A stretch of 31,792 nucleotides of DNA from an uncultured Clostridia bacterium (GTDB lineage: Bacteria > Bacillota > Clostridia > Oscillospirales > Acutalibacteraceae). Within the stretch, counting starts at the first letter, position 1, and every line of letters starts with the position of its first letter. Location of the stretch: contig CALAEV010000004.1 in NCBI GenBank assembly GCA_937892525.1, forward strand, positions 1 through 31,792, in the 5' to 3' direction. This document shows, piece by piece, positions 12,756 through 20,587 of the stretch. Below the pieces are notes generated by a model. That model saw nothing but the letters and a program-made list of their open reading frames with translations, searched no databases and had not been told where the DNA came from. A program made the translations under genes and the position numbers.

Positions 12756-13226
12756 TTAGAATGGGAGTCCTTCGTCATCATCTGCGCCGAATGGGAATCC
12801 CTGGGTATCATCGGGTAAAACTGAAAAGCTACCTGCGTCTGCACTCTGGTAAGAAACAGCTGGTGCTGATTCTGGTCTTGCAGCTGCATAAGTATTGTTG
12901 CCACCTTCGCTCTTGCTTCCGCAGAATGAAACATTGTCAGCAACAACTTCATAAGCTGTACGTTTATTACCGTTTTTATCTTCATAGTTACGAACTTGAA
13001 GTGAGCCTTGAACAGCAATCATTTGACCCTTTTTGAAGAATCTTGTAACGAAATCTGCTGTTCCACGCCATGCTACAACGCTGATGAAATCTGTTTGTCT
13101 TTCATCACCTGATTTGTAGTTACGGTCAACTGCAACTGTAAATGAAGTAACGGATAAACCATTTGGTGTTGTGCGAAGTTCTGGGTCAGCAGTAAGTCTG
13201 CCCATAATGATTACGCTGTTTAACAT
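12756..13226 (-). CDS. ssb: Single-stranded DNA-binding protein
   Basis: 156 residues. An OB-fold domain (about residues 1-108; MLNSVIIMGRLTADPELR and TDFISVVAWRGTADFVTRFFKKGQ are typical) is followed by a flexible Ala/Ser-rich linker and the acidic tip DDDEGLPF, which recruits DNA repair and replication partners. It coats single-stranded DNA as a tetramer. It sits between rpsF and rpsR (15 bp and 36 bp gaps), the classic Firmicutes order. Confidence 0.98.
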   Translation of the reverse strand: MLNSVIIMGRLTADPELRTTPNGLSVTSFTVAVDRNYKSGDERQTDFISVVAWRGTADFVTRFFKKGQMIAVQGSLQVRNYEDKNGNKRTAYEVVADNVSFCGSKSEGGNNTYAAARPESAPAVSYQSADAGSFSVLPDDTQGFPFGADDDEGLPF

Positions 13227-13241
13227 AAACTTTTCCTCCGA

Positions 13242-13520
13242 TTACTTCTTAACTACTAATGTTCTGAGAACACCGTCAGTGATTTTTGCAATTCTTTCAA
13301 GCTCAGCTGGGAATTCAGGTTTTGCCTCATAATTATAGAGAACATAGTAACCTTCAGCTTCGTCATTGATAAGGTAAGCAAGTCTTCTCTTGCCCCATTC
13401 ATCAACGCTTTCAAGAGTGCCGTTTGATTCCACAAGAGCCTTGAATTTTTCTACAAGCTCTTTTGCAGCTTCTTCACCCTTAGCGAGTGAGAAAACCATA
13501 ATAGTCTCATACTTTGACAT
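13242..13520 (-). CDS. rpsF: 30S ribosomal protein S6
   Basis: 92 residues from ATG 13518-13520, which has AGGAGG nine bases upstream. The frame is open further upstream to 13640, but that stretch is the leader region and unlike S6. MSKYETIMVFSL, then VDEWGKRRLAYLINDEAEGYYVLYNYEA, is diagnostic. S6 forms a complex with S18 on the 30S platform. First gene of rpsF-ssb-rpsR. Confidence 0.97.
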   Translation of the reverse strand: MSKYETIMVFSLAKGEEAAKELVEKFKALVESNGTLESVDEWGKRRLAYLINDEAEGYYVLYNYEAKPEFPAELERIAKITDGVLRTLVVKK

Positions 13521-13605
13521 TCTTTTACACCTCCTTATGGACTTTGCCCCCCAAACTCTCCTTGGGAGGAAGGATATGGGAATTAATAGTTTTTCCCCAT
13601 AGCAA
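13521..13605 (-). promoter_or_regulatory. rpsF 5' leader with competing hairpins
   Basis: The ~85-nt leader holds a GGGAA/TTCCC hairpin and a stem of CCTCCCAA with TTGGGGGG. The same CCTCC could instead pair with the GGAGG of the ribosome site. S6:S18 is known to bind its own leader in many bacteria via a CCG-containing motif, but I see no CCG here, so any feedback structure must differ or be absent. Confidence 0.4.
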
Positions 13606-13611
13606 ATATGA

Positions 13612-13640
13612 ATTGTAACAAAAAAAGGCTTGATTGTCAA
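13612..13640 (-). promoter_or_regulatory. rpsF operon promoter overlapping upstream stop codon
   Basis: Minus strand TTGACA (13640-13635), 17 bp, TACAAT (13617-13612). The TGA of TTGACA is the stop codon of the upstream ligase-like gene, and the spacer is the terminator 3' arm. Confidence 0.8.
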
Positions 13641-13645
13641 GCCTT
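13616..13645 (-). terminator. Terminator of the O-antigen-ligase-like gene
   Basis: Minus strand AAGGCTTGA, loop CAA, TCAAGCCTT, then TTTTT. The 5' arm starts inside the last codons of the gene. Confidence 0.85.
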
Positions 13646-15106
13646 TTCTTTCATTTCTTTTATTTTTGAGAGTTTAGGTAATTCGCGTTTTTTACGAATA
13701 TATATTTTTTCCTGATACTCACCGTCATCACATTTCTCAACCACAACCATAAACAATGTAATAAGCAACAGATATGGCAACGGACAAAGAATACCAGGAT
13801 TTACAAGTGACATCATTTCAAGACTTATATATGACAAGAAAATTGTCATATTGAAAAGTGTAGCTTTTTTCCAGATAAGCATATTTCTACGGATAAACTG
13901 ATAAACGAAAGCAACAATACCTACAACGCCAAAGCTTGCTGCAATTTGAATTGGTTCACAATGATACCAACAAAGAGCAAACTCTTTTGACGCGTGAACA
14001 TCGCGATTACCCATATACCCAAGACCTGTACCAAAAATCGGTTGCGTAAGGAAGTCATTTATACCACGCGCATAGTGAATTGCTCTTACCTCATTTTTCT
14101 CGCCCATCAAAAAGTCATTGACCACTCTAAAAAGTCGGTCAAGTGTATGACCCAAGAATTGAGTAATTTGTGGTGCAAATGCAAGGAATCCGAACAAAAG
14201 ACATGCGATTATACACACATAAGCAAGTCTGCGTCTACGGTCATAAAGCATATACATAATAATACACATTACAATCTCAACAGAGCCGAAAACCATTCCA
14301 CCACGTGAACCTGTAAGTAAAATACCAAAGTAGAAAATAAATCCAAATACAGTTGCATAAGATTTCTGGTTTGCCATTAAAAACGCAAATGGCATTGTAA
14401 TCATAAGTATTGTTGAAAGGTTATTTCTCCATTGCAGATAGATAATACCACGAGCATCAAGAACATCGTTGATATTTATAAGATAATGAGCGATTACCAT
14501 AAACGATGCAAAGCAACCGGTTACTACCATAATTTTTGTAAGCATGTTGAGAAGTGAATAGTCTTTTCTTACGCTTATATGAGCATAAAAATAAGAGTAA
14601 ATCAACACCATTCCGAATCCCAACCCTAACATATGGTAGATTGATGTGCCTGAAAAATACTCCTGTGGCGAAATAAAGCCTATACCACCCAAAAGAATTG
14701 ACGCAGAAACAAACACCATAGGTTTGAACTGTGAACCTTTTGTGGTAAGTGGTTTCCAATATGCAATAACGTTAAATAAAACCATTGGAATAAGTGGTAA
14801 TGCAAGCCATTTATATTGCATAAAGTCATCAAAAGAGTCATAGCACCTTATAGCAATAAGATATGTGAACATAAATGGTATAAGCCCTGCCATAAGGTCA
14901 TTACTCAATACTATTGTTATACCGATAATATATGCAAAAAAGATTGTACCTGTTATCTCAATTTTTGCTTCAGGGAAATATGAAGATGCAGTTGTAATTA
15001 TTCCTGCAAGACAGAATAAAATAGCAATCCATTTGTCACTTATAAGGAATGCTCTGATTTCTTTTATTCTGTTTTGCGCTTTTTCTGACTTAAAAACAGA
15101 TTCCAT
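13637..15106 (-). CDS. O-antigen ligase / Wzy-like polytopic membrane protein
   Basis: 489 residues from ATG 15104-15106, with GGGAG eight bases upstream; an in-frame GTG at 15121 overlaps that ribosome site. About 11-12 hydrophobic segments are visible. The motif LLTGSRGGMVFG in mid-protein and the large loop with PIFGTGLGYMGNRDVHASKE near residues 355-380 are typical of the O-antigen ligase/polymerase (Wzy_C) superfamily, which transfers or polymerises lipid-linked glycans at the outer face of the membrane. No glycosyltransferase or polysaccharide cluster surrounds it, so its substrate (teichoic acid, capsule or glycoprotein sugar) is open. The C-terminus is basic and cytoplasmic. Confidence 0.85.
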   Translation of the reverse strand: MESVFKSEKAQNRIKEIRAFLISDKWIAILFCLAGIITTASSYFPEAKIEITGTIFFAYIIGITIVLSNDLMAGLIPFMFTYLIAIRCYDSFDDFMQYKWLALPLIPMVLFNVIAYWKPLTTKGSQFKPMVFVSASILLGGIGFISPQEYFSGTSIYHMLGLGFGMVLIYSYFYAHISVRKDYSLLNMLTKIMVVTGCFASFMVIAHYLININDVLDARGIIYLQWRNNLSTILMITMPFAFLMANQKSYATVFGFIFYFGILLTGSRGGMVFGSVEIVMCIIMYMLYDRRRRLAYVCIIACLLFGFLAFAPQITQFLGHTLDRLFRVVNDFLMGEKNEVRAIHYARGINDFLTQPIFGTGLGYMGNRDVHASKEFALCWYHCEPIQIAASFGVVGIVAFVYQFIRRNMLIWKKATLFNMTIFLSYISLEMMSLVNPGILCPLPYLLLITLFMVVVEKCDDGEYQEKIYIRKKRELPKLSKIKEMKEKA

Positions 15107-15135
15107 TATACTTACTCCCACATTTTATCATTATA

Positions 15136-15163
15136 ATTATATAGAAAAAATCACAAAATTCAA
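15136..15163 (-). promoter_or_regulatory. Promoter for the ligase-like gene
   Basis: Minus strand TTGAAT, 16 bp, TATAAT, about 30 bp before the start codon. Confidence 0.55.
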
Positions 15164-15214
15164 TAATAATTACAAAACCTTAATAATTATTACAAAATTC
15201 TTACAGATTTTATA

Positions 15215-15243
15215 TTTCACTTTTTAATGAAGTATGGTAAAAT
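15215..15243 (+). promoter_or_regulatory. Extended -10 promoter for the NatAB-like operon
   Basis: TTTCAC, 17 bp, TAAAAT inside TATGGTAAAAT. The same extended -10 string recurs upstream of the asparaginase and of the riboswitch. Confidence 0.65.
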
Positions 15244-15259
15244 GACTTTAGGTGATATT

Positions 15260-16171
15260 ATGATTTTATCAGTAAACAACATTACAAAGAGCTTTGGTGA
15301 AAAGCAAGTTCTTAAAGGTATTTCGTTTTCTGCAGAAAGTGGAAAAGCAGTTGGTATTTTAGGTCGAAACGGTGCAGGTAAAACCACACTCATCCGTATT
15401 ATTATGGATGTTTTTGGGGCAGATAGTGGAGAAGTCGCACTTGACGGAATGCCCATAAACAAGCAAAAAATCCGTATTGGCTATTTACCTGAAGAACGCG
15501 GATTATACCCCAAGCACAAAATTATGGAACAACTTATATATTTCGCTTCACTTCAGGGTATTGATAAGAAAACTGCTATAAATAATGCAAATGCACTTTT
15601 TAAGCGTCTCCACATTGAAGAATATAAAAATCGTCGTCTTGACACATTATCAAAAGGCAATCAGCAAAAAGTACAACTTATTGCAACTCTTATTACAGAC
15701 CCTGATTTAATTATACTTGACGAGCCGTTTTCAGGACTTGACCCTGTAAACGCGTCTCTTCTTAAAGACTTAGTTAAGGATTTAATCGAAAATGGTAAGC
15801 TTGTGCTTTTCTCAAGCCATCAGATGAATTATATCGAAGAATTCTGCAACGAGATTTTAATACTTAACGGTGGTAAAATCGTGCTTGGGGGTGCAATCAA
15901 GGATATTAAGCGTAGTTACGCAAGAAACATTATTGAAATAACAACGGAGAACATTACGGCTATTGCAGATTTTCTTAAATCTTCACAATTCGATTTTATT
16001 AAGCGTGTTGCTGTAATCGAAGATAAAGTTATAGTAACCCTTGTTGACGAAAACTTTAAGAACAAGCTTATGGAAACTCTTTCACAATTTGGCAATTCTA
16101 TTGACGGATTTGCAGTTAAAGAGCCTACTCTTAACGAGATTTTTGTATCATATACGGAGGGGCAGATATGA
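15260..16171 (+). CDS. ABC transporter ATPase, NatA/YhaQ-like
   Basis: 303 residues from ATG 15260, five bases after AGGTGA. An earlier in-frame ATG (15227) lies within the promoter and lacks a ribosome site. Walker A GRNGAGKTT (35-43), signature LSKGNQQK (130-137) and Walker B ILDEP (152-156) are complete. The LSKGNQQ signature and the C-terminal extension (about 215-303) mark the NatA group, which works with a separate ABC-2 permease to export sodium or an unknown compound. The next gene starts within its stop codon (ATGA). Confidence 0.9.
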   Translation: MILSVNNITKSFGEKQVLKGISFSAESGKAVGILGRNGAGKTTLIRIIMDVFGADSGEVALDGMPINKQKIRIGYLPEERGLYPKHKIMEQLIYFASLQGIDKKTAINNANALFKRLHIEEYKNRRLDTLSKGNQQKVQLIATLITDPDLIILDEPFSGLDPVNASLLKDLVKDLIENGKLVLFSSHQMNYIEEFCNEILILNGGKIVLGGAIKDIKRSYARNIIEITTENITAIADFLKSSQFDFIKRVAVIEDKVIVTLVDENFKNKLMETLSQFGNSIDGFAVKEPTLNEIFVSYTEGQI

Positions 16172-17403
16172 AACAGTTTTTTACAGTATTTAAGTTTGAA
16201 TTTATCAATTTTTTGAAAAATAAGATTTTTGTTGGTCTTACACTTGTATTGGCTTTTGTGATTACAGTTGTTGCGTTCTTCCCCAGACTTTCTGACGGAA
16301 AAGATTTATCGTTGGATTTTGGCGATGACACAATTCCTAGCCTTCTTATTGTGAATAACACAGGTGACGAAACACTTACAGATGCCTTAACTTCTGCATT
16401 AGTTGATTATGAAGTCACAACAGAAAAGTATGAACTTGAAAAAGCAAAAGAACTAGTAACTAACGAAGAATACAAAATAGCAATTGTAATTGACTCACCT
16501 CTTAAATACAGTTATGTTGTTGATAATTTAGGGCTTTATGATACAACATCATATATAATTGATGAGATTCTTCTCTCTTCATACAAATCAAATTACCTTG
16601 CAAACGCAGGACTTTCAAATGAAGAAATAAATGAATTTTCAAGTGCATTTGTCACAAGCGAGTCAATAATTGTAGGTCAGGACCAGACACAGAGCTTTTT
16701 CCACGCATATTTACTTATGATGGTGCTTTATATGGCAGTACTTATTTACGGTCAGCTTGTGGCACAAAGTGTTGCAACTGAAAAAAGCTCAAGAGCTATG
16801 GAATTGCTTATAACCTCTGCAAATCCGAAAAGCCTTATTTTTGGAAAGGTCATAGGCACAGGTGTTGCAGGGCTTGCCCAGATTACTGCGTTACTCTTAT
16901 GGGGTGTAATCTGCGTAGTAATTAACAAAGACTATCTTGCTGACAACGAAATATTATCAATGTTTATGAGCATTTCACCATCAGTTATTGTTTATACAGT
17001 TGTATTCTTCGTTCTTGGGTTTGCACTATATGCTTTTTTAAATGGTGCTATGGGGTCAATGGCATCAAAGCTTGAAGATGTTGGTACTCTTACAATGCCT
17101 GTTATGTTTACTTTTATTGTAAGTTTTGTAATTACAATATCATTTATGAGTGCAGACAACATTGACAGCGTATTTATAAATGTATTGTCATATATTCCAT
17201 TTACTGCACCAATGGCTATGTTTGCAAGAATCTGTATGGGCACAGCTAGTCACCTTGAAGCACTTATTTCAATTGTAATACTTATTATTTCAATTTATGG
17301 TGTTGGTCGCCTTGCCGTTGCAATTTACAGAATTGGAATTTTAATGTATGGCAAACCTCCAAAATTCAATGAAATTGCAAGAGCGTTAAAGAAACACAAA
17401 TAA
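16168..17403 (+). CDS. ABC-2 type permease, NatB/YhaP-like
   Basis: 411 residues. One N-terminal membrane helix (about 20-40), a ~130-residue outer loop (about 45-175), then five to six helices from about 180 on. This is the NatB/YhaP plan. The conserved VATEKSSRAMELLITSANP follows the second helix. GGAGG precedes the ATG and the start overlaps the ATPase stop by 4 bp, so the two are made together. Substrate assignment as Na+ export would be inference from family resemblance only. Confidence 0.9.
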   Translation: MKQFFTVFKFEFINFLKNKIFVGLTLVLAFVITVVAFFPRLSDGKDLSLDFGDDTIPSLLIVNNTGDETLTDALTSALVDYEVTTEKYELEKAKELVTNEEYKIAIVIDSPLKYSYVVDNLGLYDTTSYIIDEILLSSYKSNYLANAGLSNEEINEFSSAFVTSESIIVGQDQTQSFFHAYLLMMVLYMAVLIYGQLVAQSVATEKSSRAMELLITSANPKSLIFGKVIGTGVAGLAQITALLLWGVICVVINKDYLADNEILSMFMSISPSVIVYTVVFFVLGFALYAFLNGAMGSMASKLEDVGTLTMPVMFTFIVSFVITISFMSADNIDSVFINVLSYIPFTAPMAMFARICMGTASHLEALISIVILIISIYGVGRLAVAIYRIGILMYGKPPKFNEIARALKKHK

Positions 17404-17527
17404 TATGAAATTCACAAAATATTAAAGATTTATATATTTTTATTCAATATTTGTATGATATTCTTTAACCGTGGTCAAAAGATACACAGACCACACATCC
17501 CCTTTCATTTTCATTCTCCTTTTAAAA

Positions 17528-17564
17528 AGAAAAACGAGTTTCGCCCGGAAACTCGTTTTTTCTT
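17528..17564. terminator. Bidirectional terminator between NatB-like and DUF47 genes
   Basis: AAAACGAGTTTC, loop GCCCG, GAAACTCGTTTT, with T-rich tails on both strands. It serves the converging genes on either side. Confidence 0.9.
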
Positions 17565-17587
17565 TTTTATTCACATTGTGAATTTAT

Positions 17588-18208
17588 TTAGGTATTCTTC
17601 ATAATGATTGAACCAACACATTCGCCAACGTGTTCGCAGGCATCAGCACAAGCCTCAAAGCAATCATAAATCTTGTACCAAGCAATTGTTGTAAGAACAT
17701 CAGTACTGTTCTTTGTAATATCGTGCATTGAAGCAAGATACAACTTATCGCATTCTTCTTCAACGTCATTACACTCAACAATAAGTGGCTGGATTTTCTT
17801 TGATTTTTTGAAGTTTTCAAACTCACCCATAATTGCACAAAGCAAATCACAAGATTTTACAATGTTATTTGCGTAAGTAACTGCATATGGCTCAATAGTT
17901 TTAATGTCATAAATATACAATTTTTGAAGTACTTCTTCTAAAGTATCAAGCACATTATCAAGCTGATGGCTGAGCAAGTCAAGGTCTTCGCGCTCAACAG
18001 GAGTAACGAAAGCTTTTGCAAGAGCTTTATTCATTTCGTGTTTCTTTTTGTCTGCATTATGCTCAAATTCGTGCATTTCTTTAAGCATTGTAGGGAGTTT
18101 GTCTGCATCATAATTTGCGAGACATTCAACAAGATATGCTGATGCTTTTTTTGCAAGTGATGCACATTCTATAAAGTTTTCAAAATAAAATTTATCGCCT
18201 TTAGCCAT
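17588..18208 (-). CDS. DUF47 (PhoU-like) phosphate transport accessory protein
   Basis: 206 residues of mostly helical, charged sequence. The domain is DUF47, related to PhoU, which forms helical bundles with metal-binding Glu/Asp sites. EFEHNADKKKHEMNKALAKAFVTPVEREDL near residue 48 is the family signature. These proteins are usually encoded beside PiT transporters and are thought to adjust phosphate uptake. Here it follows pit by 18-19 bp on the same strand, the usual pairing. Confidence 0.93.
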   Translation of the reverse strand: MAKGDKFYFENFIECASLAKKASAYLVECLANYDADKLPTMLKEMHEFEHNADKKKHEMNKALAKAFVTPVEREDLDLLSHQLDNVLDTLEEVLQKLYIYDIKTIEPYAVTYANNIVKSCDLLCAIMGEFENFKKSKKIQPLIVECNDVEEECDKLYLASMHDITKNSTDVLTTIAWYKIYDCFEACADACEHVGECVGSIIMKNT

Positions 18209-18226
18209 TTTTAAACATCCTTTCTA

Positions 18227-19288
18227 TCAGGTGAAAATAAACATAAATAATTTAGTCATTAAGAAGCCAACTAATCCACAACCTGGGAATGTAAGAACCC
18301 AAGTAAGCACCATTTCTTTAACAACACCAAAGTTAATTGCAGAAACGCGTTTTACTGCACCAACACCCATAATAGATGTCGTTTTTGCATGTGTAGTTGA
18401 TACCGGAAGACTAAATACAGAACAGATTAAAAGAGAAATTGCAGCAGCAATATCGGCTGAGAAGCCCTGATATTTTTCAAGTTTAACCATATCCATACCA
18501 ACTGACTTGATAATCTTTTTACCACCCATAGCTGTACCTGCAGCCATAACTACTGAGCAGACAATCATAAGCCAAAGGTAATCTTGTGCAATATTGATAT
18601 CTGATGGTAAGCCTTGTCCCTTTGACATATAAACGCAAAGAAGAACAACACCCATGAACTTCTGACCGTCCTGTGCACCGTGCATAAATGCCATTGATGC
18701 AGCACCTACAATTTGTGCGCCTCTGAAAAATGGTTCTGTTTTAGGTCTGTCAGCATTATAGAAGATTTTTGTAACAATTTTACAAACAATCCAACCAAGT
18801 CCAAAACCAAGAATTACGGAAATAAAAATACCATAAATTACCTTTACCCACTCGTTGCCATTTACACTTTCAAAACTACCCTGAAGTGCAATTGCACTAC
18901 CTGTAAGGCCTGCAATAAGAGCGTGACTTTCACTTGTAGGAATACCAAATACCCAAGCAAGTGTAGCCCAAAGAACAATTGCAAACAATGCAGCACTAAG
19001 TGCTATAATTGCAAGGTCTGGGTCGGAGCCGAAATCTACCATTTTAGTAATAGTTTCAGCAACGGTTGCATTTACAAGCGTCATAATAAAAACGCCAAGG
19101 AAATTGAACACAGCAGCCATTAGTATTGCAGCTTTTGGTGGCATACATCTTGTAACCACGCAAGTAGCAATAGCGTTAGGTGCATCTGTCCAACCGTTTA
19201 CCAGAATAACACCCATTGTAAGCGCTACTGCAATAAAGAGCAGTGGATTGGCTGTCATCTGAGACCAAAATTCTAAAATTGAATCCAT
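18227..19288 (-). CDS. pit: PiT family inorganic phosphate permease
   Basis: 353 residues from ATG 19286-19288, chosen because AAAGGA lies nine bases upstream; ATG 19294 and GTG 19306 are in frame but too close to, or overlapping, that site. The two PiT signature repeats are present: NGWTDAPNAIATCV near the N-terminus and STTHAKTTSIMGVGAVKR near the C-terminus, with FMHGAQDGQKFMG between. About ten hydrophobic segments. It imports metal-phosphate with H+ or Na+. First gene of the pit-DUF47 operon. Confidence 0.94.
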   Translation of the reverse strand: MDSILEFWSQMTANPLLFIAVALTMGVILVNGWTDAPNAIATCVVTRCMPPKAAILMAAVFNFLGVFIMTLVNATVAETITKMVDFGSDPDLAIIALSAALFAIVLWATLAWVFGIPTSESHALIAGLTGSAIALQGSFESVNGNEWVKVIYGIFISVILGFGLGWIVCKIVTKIFYNADRPKTEPFFRGAQIVGAASMAFMHGAQDGQKFMGVVLLCVYMSKGQGLPSDINIAQDYLWLMIVCSVVMAAGTAMGGKKIIKSVGMDMVKLEKYQGFSADIAAAISLLICSVFSLPVSTTHAKTTSIMGVGAVKRVSAINFGVVKEMVLTWVLTFPGCGLVGFLMTKLFMFIFT

Positions 19289-19342
19289 AGACATAATTCC
19301 TTTCACTTCACATCTATATTTAATGCGAAAGAATACAACTTT

Positions 19343-19372
19343 ATTCTACATTATCAACACAAAATTTGTCAA
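19343..19372 (-). promoter_or_regulatory. Promoter for pit-DUF47
   Basis: Minus strand TTGACA, 18 bp, TAGAAT. Confidence 0.7.
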
Positions 19373-19403
19373 TAAATTTTCACATTTTTATATGGTTTAA
19401 TAC

Positions 19404-19434
19404 ACAAAAAAAGGCAGGCTTATAGACCCTGCCT
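19404..19434 (-). terminator. Terminator of the asparaginase gene
   Basis: Minus strand AGGCAGG, 9-nt loop, CCTGCCT, then TTTTTT. Confidence 0.85.
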
Positions 19435-19440
19435 ATAATT

Positions 19441-20403
19441 TTATTCATTTGCAATACGAGTATTTACAAAATCCTCAATATTTTGTGAAAGACTTATTCC
19501 CGCCCAGATTTTCATATATGCCGCAATATATGTGCCGTAAGGAACAAGTTTAACACCCAACTCGCCATAAAGTTCAGTGCTTTTATATGCAACTCCATAA
19601 TGGGTACCTGTCACGAATACCGGCACATTCTTTTCATTTGCAAGTTTGCAGAAATCCATCAAACACCTGTTTGCAGTATCAAGTGTTCCTGAATGATATG
19701 GTTTTAGTATAACCACATTCACATTATCAAGACAATACGCATAATTATTGCCGGGGTAACTTTCGACAGATAATATACACGGACTTTCAACATAATTCAC
19801 TATACCTATATTATTGGTATTTTCGATTTCGATATTGTTCTTTGTTATTTTGTCACTATAAGTTGCAAACGGTACATTATCAATACAATAAATATTTGCA
19901 TCATATTCGCTGTGTTGCAAAATACGTGACGCAATATGAATATTGGCATTTTTCTCATCATTGTTCTTATAACTTACAAAAATACCATTTGAAGATTTTG
20001 ACTTTATAAATTCAACTGCAGCCTCAAAGTTTGCAAATCCGTTTGTTCTTTCATCCTCTAACGGATAATCAGCAGAAACAAATACTATTGGTATTTTGCA
20101 ACCATTGAACGCGTATTCTATGGCTGTTGCAGAATACTGCAAAGTATCTGTGCCGTGAGTTACAATAATACCGTCAAAATCTTTTGTAATATTATCTGCA
20201 ATCTCTTTCTGTAACATATTAAGGTGCTTTGCAGAAAGATTTTCGCTTAAAGTACTATATGGAGATGATGTTACAAACTCAATTTCATCTTTATTGTTGT
20301 AGCTATCAAGCAAAACATATTTTGTGCTGGCATCAATGTCTGTCCAGCCGTCTTTTGTTCTTGTACCGATTGTTCCACCTGTAAATATAACCAATATTTT
20401 CAT
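19441..20403 (-). CDS. L-asparaginase (bacterial type, cytoplasmic)
   Basis: 320 residues. Hydrolyses asparagine to aspartate and ammonia. The two catalytic threonine motifs are clear: FTGGTIGT (Thr11) and VTHGTDTL (residues 81-88). There is no signal peptide, which favours the cytoplasmic type I enzyme. The C-terminal part (HSGTLD, PVFVTGTHYGVAYKSTELYGELGV) is typical. Only a weak GAGAG ribosome site precedes the ATG. It is monocistronic, with a palindrome lying inside its promoter. Related glutaminases or Glu-tRNA(Gln) amidotransferase subunit D share the fold, but the length fits asparaginase. Confidence 0.88.
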   Translation of the reverse strand: MKILVIFTGGTIGTRTKDGWTDIDASTKYVLLDSYNNKDEIEFVTSSPYSTLSENLSAKHLNMLQKEIADNITKDFDGIIVTHGTDTLQYSATAIEYAFNGCKIPIVFVSADYPLEDERTNGFANFEAAVEFIKSKSSNGIFVSYKNNDEKNANIHIASRILQHSEYDANIYCIDNVPFATYSDKITKNNIEIENTNNIGIVNYVESPCILSVESYPGNNYAYCLDNVNVVILKPYHSGTLDTANRCLMDFCKLANEKNVPVFVTGTHYGVAYKSTELYGELGVKLVPYGTYIAAYMKIWAGISLSQNIEDFVNTRIANE

Positions 20404-20438
20404 AAAATCAACTCTCGCTTAAGTTTAGTTCCTTATTT

Positions 20439-20467
20439 ATTTTACCATACTGTAACAGTAAATAAAA
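20439..20467 (-). promoter_or_regulatory. Asparaginase promoter with internal palindrome
   Basis: Minus strand extended -10 TATGGTAAAAT with a weak TTTTAT -35 at 17 bp. A perfect 6-1-6 palindrome TACTGTAACAGTA (20448-20460) fills the spacer and could be an operator. Confidence 0.5.
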
Positions 20468-20505
20468 CACAGAAAAAGATTTTTTTGCAAAAAATATACG
20501 TTGTG

Positions 20506-20534
20506 TTGACTTTTTATTTTTAAAATGTTATAGT
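20506..20534 (+). promoter_or_regulatory. Promoter for the CotH-like gene
   Basis: TTGACT, 17 bp, TATAGT, about 55 bp before the ATG. Confidence 0.7.
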
Positions 20535-20587
20535 TTTTTTGATTAGATTTGTTGTAATCGATAATCTTTAACAAAGGGGATTTTATT

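Noticed and set aside
13521..13640. 40-residue N-terminal extension of S6
   Set aside because: It spans the promoter and leader; the true ATG has AGGAGG nine bases upstream and S6 begins there.
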